From: Hermatobates lingyangjiaoensis
Taxonomy: Eukaryota; Arthropoda; Insecta; Hemiptera; Hermatobatidae
NCBI GenBank assembly: GCA_026182355.1
Contig: JAPFBL010000315.1
Coordinates: 352,501-416,500, forward strand
Length of the DNA: 64,000 bases
Direction: 5' to 3'
Within the stretch, counting starts at the first letter, position 1; each line of letters opens with the position of its first letter. Positions 25,201 to 37,200 of the stretch are shown piece by piece. The position numbers and the translations under genes are program-made. The notes beneath the pieces were generated by a model. That model made no database searches, was not told the origin of the DNA, and saw only the letters and a program-made list of their open reading frames with translations.

Positions 25201-28200
25201 ACCACATGACCACGTGAAGACAGATCTGGTTGTGTTCATTAATGGCCAGCTCAAGTAGCTCTTGAGGCTCCGTGCCAGCCCACGCGATGACCATCAATTA
25301 CTAACCACATGTCGCCTCTGCTATTCACCCACAGCCACCGAGACATATCTAACAAATCCTCCTTTAGACCCCAAAACAACAAGTCTTTCAACACACAAAA
25401 CGGTATATTCCCTTATCTTTAACAATCAAACCAATTAAAGCAACATTTTTTTTTTAAATTCTTATCATATTACGAAATGATGAAAACAAAACTTTTGCTT
25501 CTCTATCTCAAACACAAACAAATGTAAATTTAAATTAGCTGTTAGTGTTAGCCATAAATCACTACCAGGACATATAAATAAGAAGATTATAGTCATGTCT
25601 AAAAGATTATTAGTTTACTAATAAGTACTGGGAATCCATTTTCTTCACTCAAGTACTCATCTTCCTTGTATTATAATATATGAATAACAATAATTTTCTA
25701 TTTTACCTGAACATAACTAATTCATAATATATACCAATCTTTATTTTTATTATGGACCACTGATCTTTCACATTGTACAGAGAGAAAAAGGTTTATTCTC
25801 ATTGATAATGTGTAAAATTATATGAAATTTTAAAATTAACTAGTGTGTATTTTATTGTAACTTTTATTAATTGAGAAGACAAACTTCAATTGCTCGTTAT
25901 TAACTTTTGTTCATATTTATATGATGGTTTTTCTTTTTTTTTTATGTTTGATTAGTGAGGTTCTAATTTATGCATTTACTGCTTTAATCAAGGGATATAT
26001 ATATATATAAAGGTTTCACATAAACACGTGGAATAACAATCAATGATCAAACCACAATAAGAAAATGGGAAAATAAGACTAAGATCTTTCAACCGTAACA
26101 AGCGGTCTTCGTCAGAGTCAAAAACTCAAATGCGTCAATTGTGGTTTGATCATTGATATATTGATATATTTAAAAAGCATGTCCTTTAGCTTTGTAAAAA
26201 GAATTGAATTATGAAAATATACAGAAGGAGTGTTTGCTCTGACGGAGGGTAATAACTGAAAGCCACTCTAAAGTGGAGTTGTGCTCTATGATGTCATGTT
26301 TCAAGAGACCAGGACTTATTGCATTCCACAGTTTACGTCCTTTCGAGCGTTGAGATTAATTAAACAGTCCATTCCAGAATACTTCTTCAATCTAATTCAT
26401 TTCAAGCAATCAAGCTAATATAAATCACAAATAACGATATCTTTGATCATTAATAATGTTAATTTTATAAATTAATGTACTTTTTTTTTATTAAATAATT
26501 TAAACGTAATACAAGATTTTATTCAAAACTGTTCGAAGTTCGTATTTTTTTTGGAAAGGCAGTCCAAAGAACAGTCAGCAATTAAAAACAAAACCAACGT
26601 GAACAGAATATCATGAAACTCACTTTCAGACCTTAATGAAAGATTTTAAAAGCGATTAAGAATTACTCAAAACAAAATAGTTCGAATGTTCTTAAATAAC
26701 TTATTTTATTTAATTGATTCATTATCTTATAATTAGAAATAATTGAAAATTTTTGAAAACCTGGAAAACTGACAGGTTATTGATAAAAAAAAAGAAAAAA
26801 TATTCTATACGACGGCCGATACCGTTTATTGTTATATAAATGAACGGCATATGTAACAATAACGGAATGTATATTGTTATATATAGTGTTATATTGATAT
26901 AGCTTCTCGATCACTGATTCTTGAAGATCAAAGATTGGTTTCTTGAGGATTTTTGGTCTAAAGAATAACACTCCTGTATATACGCCGACGTTTCGCCAAA
27001 AATTGTTTGGCATATTTAATTATTGCTTTTGAGGAAAAACTATTTACGTTCCATGCCTTTATCTTAGATAGATAAAAATATAAAAGGTAAGATAAATCTT
27101 TAGCATGGAACGTAAATAGTTTTTCCACAAAAACAACCCTTGAAAATGCCAATCAATTTTTGGCGAAACGTTGACGTATAAACAGGAGTGTTATTTCTTT
27201 AGACCAAAAATCCTCAAGAAACGCATCGTTGAACTTATGGTGATTTATATATATATATGTAGTCCAACAGGACTACTAGTTCACAAAGCAAAGAGAAAAA
27301 CAGATAAAAATACACACAAAAGAGACTCACAACGATATTTCGATATTCGTTGTCATCGAGTAGAAGTAGTTCTCATGGTTTTTGTGTGTGTTTTTATCTG
27401 TTTTCTCTTTCCTTTGTGTACAATATATATATACATATATACTTTTTCGATGAAAATACGATCCGAGATGGACATACACAGTTCAACGTACATAAAGAAA
27501 CATAGAGAAATTAAAAACATACACTTACAGTCTCTAATTTTCGGTTGAACCGTCTTCATGAGAGATAAGAGAGGGAAACGAAGCGCACTGGTAAAAAGCG
27601 CGGTCTCCAACCATTAAAACGGTTGGAGACGGTCCTCAACCGTCTCTGTACCAGTCCGCTTGGTTTCCCTCTCTTATCTCTCCTGAAGACGGTTCAACCA
27701 AAAATTAGAGACTGTAAGTGTATGTTTTTAATTTCTCTATGTTTCTTTATGTACGTTGAACTGTATTTATATATAATGACTGGTTGCTTCATGACCAAAT
27801 GACTTGATTGGTTTTTCTAGTGTGGCGTGGGGGGTTCTTGAAGTTATAGGTTGCAGACTCTAATGAAACCCACGTGCTTTGAGCCAGCATCTCTTCCATA
27901 AAGGAATCTCTATCAGTATGACGAATATTATAAGGGCATGCACCTCCACTACACACAAGATGAGGGAGTGCATGCCCTTATGATATTCGTCATACTGATA
28001 GACATTCCTTCATAGAAGAGATGCTCTTCTATTTTGCAACATGACATATAGAGGACAAACCAGTCAGTACTTAGGAAATAGATTGGCTCAACACAAAACG
28101 GACATTAAGAAAAAGAATATTACATGTGCCTTAGCAAAACATGCCCTCTCTTTAAATCACACTTTTGACCTTAGTAATTCAAAAATCATTGACATGGAAG

Positions 28201-31200
28201 CAGGACCTGGGAAAAGAATAATAAAAGAAATGATACACATACAGAAAACTCCTAACACTTGTAATTCGAGGTCTGATATTGAAAAGTTTAGCAATATTTA
28301 TACAAACATTCTTTCCCATCCCCAGTCACAATAACAATAGTAAATCATTGTAACATGGATGATAACCTTAAGTCATAAACTAACCTTTGTTTATGTAACC
28401 TTCATATGTTCACCCTCCCTGTTTGTTAAAATAATAGATGAATATAACAAAGTAGTGTTTTTCGTACTTATAACCAATTAATTCTCATGTAACTTCAATA
28501 ACCATTAGCACACTTTCTAAGGTAAAACTAATTTCCTTTTGTCTGATACATAGAAATAGATGTGTACTCAACAACTCTGATTATAAAATAACCTTTTGTA
28601 TGTATCTGTTGGTCTCAAAAATTTGTGTTAGTTCTCTATGCGAGTTGTAGATTGTTTTGGTAAATGTATTATAGTTCTTACTCTAATTTTAGCCCTGAAG
28701 ATGATGTACAAATACATCGAAACGTCGGCCTAGGAAGGAGTTTATTTTCTTTTATTTGACCTAGCTCTCAATAACAAAACATAGAATAGAATAGAAGAGG
28801 TCAAGAAGAATTTTTTGGAGATTTATATATATATATATATATATACACGAGTATATATAAAGTTCAAATCACAGTAAAAAATGTAGAAATGCGACTAACA
28901 TTTTTGGAATGAGTAATGTTCCCACCAGAAGCACAAGATGAATGACTCACATTCACAAGATTAATGTGACTCATTCATCTTAGGATTTTAAGGGGAGTCG
29001 TACTTGGTCCAAAGATCTTAGTCAACTTCTAATTTTTAAATTTTTAAATGCCATTGTCAAATTCATTTCCTATAAAAATAATTTAAGTGTAAATTAAAAT
29101 ATATGCAATCACATGTTTATTGTGAAATCCGTTTTCTATAATATTTATACAGGGTGTCCCGAAAAAATGTATTCACACTTTAAATTATTGTAATACTACA
29201 ATAATTTATGTCATAACTATATTTATAGTTATGATCGACCGTCATGTTAAGTCCCATATGTCAGAGTCAAGGCCTGCGGGCCAAATCAGGCCCGCGAGAG
29301 GGTTTTCTATTGTCCGCAGGATGATATTAGTTTATTATTAAAACCGACCCTTAGGCTGCATTAGTTTTACACGCACCAATACTAAATTTCCCACAATGCA
29401 AAGGTGACGCAGCGAGCGTGGCTTCTTTTCTTAATTTATCAGCAGTCATTAGCATAACAGGAAAAGTTAACTTTCAGATACTCTTCAAAAATGGCAAAAC
29501 GGAAGGCGGGCACTGAGAACCGGTGGTTTCAAACAAGGTGGGAGTCGAAGTAAATGTTCACAAAGCTAGCTGGAAAACTTGTATGTCTAAATGAGAAAAT
29601 ATACTGATGCTGCCTTGAATAATAACGCTTCAAACATTTAATGTTCATGTTATGGGGATTTATACATAAAAGAAATTTGTTTTTGTGCTGTTTGAAAATT
29701 AAAAATGACTGACAAAGCCATAAGAAAATATTGCTTCATTTATCCGATCATATTGAAATATATTTGTTAGGTTTTCAGTAGGTTAAATTTCGTTCACTAC
29801 ACTATATATGGTAATTTTAAAAAAATTCAATAAACATTTGATCAGTCCGGCCCTCGGCTTATTGCTACATTTTGTATGTGGTCCCCCGTCTATGTTGACT
29901 TTGACACTCCTGTGTTAACTCATTAGAATTTACAATGTGCTGTGGATTATCATCAAAAGGATTAACTCAGTAATTTTTATAGCCCCACTATGGCTGGTCT
30001 TGTTTACTTGAACTATAATTGAGAGATTCAATTTTACGAACAACTCTTGCTAACAGGATTTTACTGGAAAAGGAGTTGGCCAAGTGACATGTTATACAAA
30101 ATCAATGAGATAGTCAATAGTATAAATAGATTAAATATATTTATAAAGATTAAAATTAATAAAAGATAAAAGATTAATGGTTAAAATGAAAGAGTTGAAA
30201 GGTCAATTGTATAAATAGATTAATAAAATAGTTTTAAATTATTTATACTATTGACCTTTCAACTCTTTTATTTTAACTACTAATCTATTGACCATCTCAT
30301 TGATTTTGTATAACATGTCACTTGGCCAACTCCTTTTCCAGTTAAATCCTGTTAGTAGGAAGTTAGTTCGTAGAATCGAATCTCTCAGTCTGAAGATCGT
30401 GAATACCGAGACTGTAGTTCACTTTAATGATACATGTTTGAAAGAAGATCTGCTGCCCATTTATAGCAATACATATAAAGGAATGTTAATTATAACAAGA
30501 TTTCACAATAATAACTTGAAATAAAAATCAATGTCTAAACCACAGTAAGAAATCAGAAAAATTACTAAGACCTTTATCCATAACAGGTGGTTTTCGTCAG
30601 ATTCAGTTTTGACTCTGACGAAGAGCGCTTGTTTTCGTTACATTATTTATATAACATTAAATATATATTATATTTGTATATATATAAATATCCACTTAAA
30701 ATTAGAAAAAACGATCCAAACTGGACGCAAATCAGTTCACAAACGAAGAAAAGCAACACACAGAGAAAGAGACACACTTACAAACTCAAATTTTCGGATG
30801 ATCCGTCTTCAGGAGAAAAGATAGAAAGGGCGACCAAGCACGCCGGAAACACAACGGCAGGAAACCGTCCCGGTTTTCCTAATGTTTTCACATGTAACAC
30901 ATGTTTTCACATGTTTTAAATGTTTTCACATTTCCTAATGTAACACATTTCTTTCAAGTTATTGTAATTAAATTCTGTATTTATATAGCCCTAAAGATGT
31001 TTACAAATATAGACAAAATTGGATTAAAGTTTTACTGTGTGATGCTAGACCAAACCTCGATAAAGAACAATAGTGTTGAATATATATGGTCGAGATAAGA
31101 AAACATTGCATTATATATTTTTTTATTTTACATAGTCACAACAACGTAAATGTAACATTACCAGTGACAATGATGAAAGAAATATATACATTTGCACATG

Positions 31201-34200
31201 GAGGCAGGAGGGAAGAAATAATCCAGTAATTATACTTCCTGGCGTGAAAAATAAGTTATAAAACTTAGATTAAAATTATAATTCACACCAATCAGTCTCT
31301 TATATAATTATAAACAATAGACGTCCGTTGTATTAATTTTTTATGGGTTACTTGACCTCTTGTTGCCGTAATTTTTAGTTCTTTTTTCACCTAATTAAAT
31401 ATGAGTTTAAGAATTCATATTTATATGAAATATTAATTAAATATGTATGTTTTCAAGAATTGAAATGGTGATCCAAATGAATGTAAAAATAATTCTAAAA
31501 AAAATATACTCAGAATATAACATAGCACTTACTTTAATTAATACTTCAAATCACAGTTTTGTGACACATCGTATAAATTATTGTAGGTGATCAGAAGAGA
31601 AGATGAAGAGGAGGTAGCGTTCTGTGTGGAATAGAATCAAAACAGTAGTGTAGAACGTGTAGAATTCTGAACAGAATCGTTCACCTGTAATAGTCACTTC
31701 TAAATAATCTTCATTTCTAATCTCCTCCTGACAACCAACTGAACCTTTTATAATTTGCAGAATTTTACACTCTACTTTACTGTAAGTGTCTTCATCATCA
31801 AAAATAATGAAGAATTACTTTAATTAATTGATTTATTTTAATGTATCTTTTAGATATTTTCACTTACGAAGATTGTTTATACTGATTGGCGAATCAAGAA
31901 AAATCATAAATCTAAATCATATGAGTTAGGAAATACAATTACTAGTCATAAAATCAGCAAAATCATCACAAATACACAATTTTTAGTGATGTTACCATTT
32001 CTAATAAGTCAAAATTAATTAAATCTTTACGATGCTAACTTACATAAGAGGAATACTAAATACAAAATTTCGAGTCTTCAGAATAATCGGCTAACCAAAA
32101 AAAATGTACTACTTGAACGTTAAAGTACCTTTTTCCTGTCAATATTTCCCTAAACAGCAGGGTGTGTTTCAAAACATATCTGACAAATTATCAGTATAAT
32201 TTGTAACGATTGGTGTCGTTAATCTGTGTCACATGTGCAATGATTTCAACATTTATATAATGTGCATACATTTGTTTAAACACCATCGTATCTAGATGAT
32301 GCAAAGTTTCATATATTTTGCAAATAAATATATGAAAAATGGATTCAGGGGATCTCAAAACGTGTAACTCTATTGAATTTGACTTTGTTTTCATAGTCAT
32401 TCTACTTAGATTAGTGTAAAGCAACAATGTTTCAGGAAGCCTTTCTAGATAGCTTTAGAAGACAGTTCGAACATTCTCAAAATTCTATTTAACTTATTCT
32501 ACTTTTTTTTCTTTCACTTTTGTAGTAATTTCTTTGATGGACTCACCTATGTTTATTGTTTAATACATGCATATTGTTATTACCACTGAGGTTAGTATGA
32601 TTGATAATAGAAATAGAAAAAAACCATCATATCTCGTAAGATGTGCTTGGAGTCGTTGGAGTGCTTTTGGACGTTGTCTATCTTCGATCGTAACTAACCT
32701 AAGGAGCTGTTGTCAAGGGGTTTATATATCAAGTCCACTGATATCTAAATATTGTTTTTGATATTATTGCGTTATTTTTGAATTTAGTTTATATTATCTA
32801 GTTTGATTCTTTTATAGTTATTTACGTCGTCATATCTGTCCAGTCGTCTTTTTATAGTAAACCTGTTTTGGTATTATTTCGTGCTCCCAGCTTATTCAGC
32901 CATATCACTGATTATGGTTTAAACCTATTTTGACCTTTATACGCGCGAAGCCGTATTTCAAGCCATATCGTTTTTAAATCAAGTCAGGTTGTCTTTCTAC
33001 GATTTGCCCTTTAGCCGTCCCATGTTCCACATGGCGACGCCCAAGGTGGACTACGCGGAGGCGGGCAACTCGATGCTACTTCGCGCAACAGTATTTTTAC
33101 ATCGCGAAACGGTTACACTGGGTACGAATGATATTTCGGAGCAAAAGGAAGATCCCATGTAACATAACTAGGTCCGACGTAGTCGGGCTTACCTTAATCT
33201 TACGTCTAATTATACATTATATATGTAACTTTTTTTCTTTAAACCAGTCTAAGTAATGGTTTACATAGAACCCCTTGACAAAAGCTCCTTAGGTTAGTTG
33301 CGATCGAATGTGGACAACGTCCGAAAGCGCTCTAACGACTCCAAGAACATCCTACGAAGTATGACGGTTTTCCCTATTTCTAATGTAACTTATATTGGTA
33401 TAAATATTAAATGGTTAATTACGCTAAATGATGATAAAATATTCATATTTCCACCTGATGTCAGAATGATATAAAATGCTATTTGCAGGTACTCGGCGAG
33501 AGCTATGGACCACTGTCCCTCCAAGAACCGCAAAGAGAGTGTTTGCAGGCATGTTGAATGAATCTTTAACCATTTTTACCGCAAGATACAGCCAAGTAAG
33601 TAATTAATCCAGAAGAACTTAAAAAAATTTACAATTGCAAATAAAATAACTGTCCTTTCAATTTAGAATTCAATTATTTTAATTTATAAATTACAGAGTT
33701 TCTCTCTTAATTAGCTTTGTATGAATCTGTATATATAAAGATATCAACATGTTTCGATAGTATTATTCTTTAATTATATAGTGAGAAGTTAGAAACGGGA
33801 ATGTTCATTAATGTGTTTTTATATGAATTCAAAAACAACACATTCATTTCTGCCTTCTAGCTGAAACATATAAATCTGAAAAAGACCATTAAATGATCGA
33901 AATTAGTTGTTTTCTCCATGAACATAGTCAATGCAAAGACTTCGTAATGTCCAGGTAAATTATTTGTGAATTATTTATAAAAAAAAAAGTAAAATACTTT
34001 CAAAATAAATATTCCATATAAGACAAAACTTAGAAAAACTTTATATCAGAATATATATTTCATTATTACTATTATATTGCTGCTGATCTACATTCAACAA
34101 TGGAGCTTTCTTTGAAAGAGGTGGAAGTCTATTTTGATGAAAAATTATGTAACGATAGAAATGATTACAATTTACTATATACTTTTTCCAAAAAAATATG

Positions 34201-37200
34201 TTAAAATGTTATTTTAATTTATAAGTCATTCAAACAGTTCAACAAACTCAATAAAATATATTCATAGGGAGAAGAGAAACAGAAGGAAACGCAAAAACTC
34301 TTTTCAGTTTTTCGGTAGTGATCGTCATAAAGACGAGAAATAAACCGTGCTGAAGGCAGGCGAGGACAGATGTGTTGAAACTCGATATATGTTGCAACGT
34401 GTTTTATAAGTTTTTCTCCATATGTGTGACAATCCTGGCCTATTATTTTACTAAAACTTTAATATGGGTTTTTGATTATAACCTGTTGTGACAGATTGCT
34501 ATTCCAGTTCTATGTATTATTATCTGTATTAACTGTTAATTGACAATTTAAAAATAAAAAACAGTCTGGCTTTCAGTTAAACTTTCCTTCCATTACTAAG
34601 GATATCAATAGAAATAAAAAAAATTTTATCTCATAGAATAGAAAAAAAAATGAAAGCTATTATAAAATGTTATTTTGAGTCTATTTAAAAAATAAGAACA
34701 AAGAAAAACACATTTCAAATGACAATTGAAAGGCATAAAAATGAGTCTAATAGTGAATAGTGTGATGCTATCAAGTAGAAGAACTTTAGAAACTTTTCGA
34801 AATAGAATTGCAGATAAGAACGACAAAGCAACAAGTGGTGGAATTAAGCGTCAAAAACTGAAAATCCTAGGAGTTTTAATTAAAATGTATGATTAAAATA
34901 TTCAATGAGTAAATGTGTTATTAGATAACCCAAAGTTTGTGTACAGATATTAACCTGTTATACAATATTATACAATATTGTATAGAGATATACAATAAAC
35001 AATTCCGTGTGGCTTAAGCGCCCACCCTTGACCGGTAGATCTGGGGTTCATTGAAGAAAAAAGCAGTTCATTGGTGGCACGAACAACGGGATCGGTTTAG
35101 TTTAGAAAGCTCATTCAAACTGAACTTAAATTTGTAAATAATACTTTATCTTCAAATGGTGAATATATAAATATATGTAGATCTCGTTTTTGAAATTTTT
35201 TACTTAATTGCTATGAATGGAATCTGTATTTGACATATACAGAATCCGTTAGTGTAACTGTTTCATGGCTATTCGCATTTAATCTTTCATCTAAAAAACC
35301 TCCAAGCTTATGTAACTAACTTTGATACTTTTAGTTATCAGTTTTTTTCTTTCCAAATTGTAGTAAGCCCGGTTTTAAGTGGATTTATATCCAGTCATTT
35401 CTTTTTTATTTCTGACCAGTCATTTCATTTTGGCCTTTATTTATTCACGCAGGAGGCGAAACAAATGTGAGTACTCGTATATCGTCTCACGGAGAGGATG
35501 CTAACTAATCAATCCTAAACCTATATGTATCAGGTATTCGTTAAGTAACCCTTACTCTAAATACACTTAAGTCAGGCAAAATTAAAAACTACTAATGTAG
35601 AATATTCATTGTGTGGTATCACAAAGGGTCAATCTTTAGCCTAAGTGTGTTTTCTCGTGGGACGGCTACTTCCAACTTAACCTATATACCTAATCTATCT
35701 GGAAAAGCGAGTACAACAGCTAGTTAGATTAAAAAATGAACTTACTGTTAAATAACGAAAGTTTGAATGCAGTCGCAAGTCTAAATGAATTCGTAAAACC
35801 CTTTTTAGTATTATACACTAGTACCATACATTAACAACCACATCTAAACCAGAATACGAAAATTAGAAAAATGAAATAAAAATTAAATTTTAACATATTT
35901 TTTTGGAAAAAGTTTATAGAAAAATATTAAACTCTTTAAAAATGAATCACTCGTTTTTGTTGAAAGGTCTCAGTAATCTTTCTGATTTTCTTCTTATGAT
36001 TAAAACGTTAATTTTTATTTCACATCTTTACCTTGCGAAATCCTGTTATCAGTATATATAAAGTTCGTGAGTTTGTTTTATTTGTTCACCCATTTTCCGT
36101 GGAGATAGAGACCTGAAATTAAATATATAGTATTTATTACCTGAATAATGTTAAATAAAAGAAAATTATCACTGTATTTCCCAAATTGGAGGCAGGGTAG
36201 CAAGAGTCTTGCATGCTCGCCGGTGACAGAGTGCCAATTTATTATATATAAATTTAACATTTTTTTTTAATTTTATATTTGTGTAATATAAACACTGGTA
36301 ATAAACTAAAGGCATGGATCCAGGGTAGCCCTTTGGTTTGCGGGCTCGCCGATGACAGTAACACAAATGTATTAAAAATAAATGTAACAGAAAAAATGTT
36401 TGAATTTAAACTTTAAATAATATAAACAATGGTAATAAAGTAAAGACATTGATCCAGGGTAGCCAGTCGCTTGTGTGCTTGCCAATGACAGTAGTGAAAT
36501 TGTATTACATATAAATGTAACAAAAAAAAATTAATTTGAAATTTGCGAAATATAAACACTGGTAATAAAACTAAGGCATGGAGCCAGAGTATCTCAGAGG
36601 CTTGCATGCTCGCTCACAGTAGTGCAAATGTATTATAAATAAATACAACATACAATATATATAAAACTACATTAGAGGTTAAAAATTAATAGTTTTAGAA
36701 ACAAACTTGCGCACAAATGTCAGATAACATACGTATGTTCTGAGGTAATATTATATGGTAAAGACACATTCCTTTCATTAATATTATTTAATGTTGGGTA
36801 AATAAATTGAATATTTCAATTTTCAAGTTTTGTTTGTTTTAAATATATTTCCTTGTGCACATAACCTGAATGATGTTTTATTTAATTATACGATAAAATA
36901 AATAATTTTTTACTTTATAATGATTTTTATTTTGCTAAATATACTTACTCTGTATATATCTTGAATCATGTTAAGAATACTATATCAAAAGCTTGGGCCA
37001 TATAAGAATCTGTTTCCCTGCTTTAAGAACAAGAAACAACAATTAAAATTATCCCTATCAATCATGTTCCCTATCAATACTTATTGTTATAATTTCTGAG
37101 TGACACAAAGGTAGTCTAGTAAATAAATATGACAGAATGTAAGCACCAAATTAAAATCAGGAAAAAACATTTAAAACGTCTTTTCTATTCTTGCATAAAA

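Larger units (their letters stand above)
27875..28860 (+). mobile_element. Penelope-like element 3' end: GIY-YIG end plus ribozyme
   Basis: The only copy here that keeps the downstream part of the PLE ORF. A small inverted repeat (27900-28010, agggcatgcacctccactac and complement) precedes the ORF end. A hammerhead-bearing terminal repeat follows (28695-28726) and the unit ends in (TA)n near 28820-28845. This ties the ribozymes elsewhere in the window to Penelope-like retroelements. Confidence 0.8.

Noticed and set aside
29148..29200. CAGGGTGTCCCGAAAAAATG, a mariner-like terminal repeat
   Set aside because: Only one end is visible and there is no TA-bounded partner, so it is not listed as a feature.
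33020..33130. GC-rich stretch that looked like an exon (MFHMATPKVDYAEAG)
   Set aside because: It lies inside an element with about 100-bp inverted ends and recurs in another fold-back element, so it is repeat sequence.
34318..34400. CTGAAGGCAGGCG...TTGAAAC as a possible hammerhead
   Set aside because: The box is wrong, helix II does not pair, and helix III is not palindromic.
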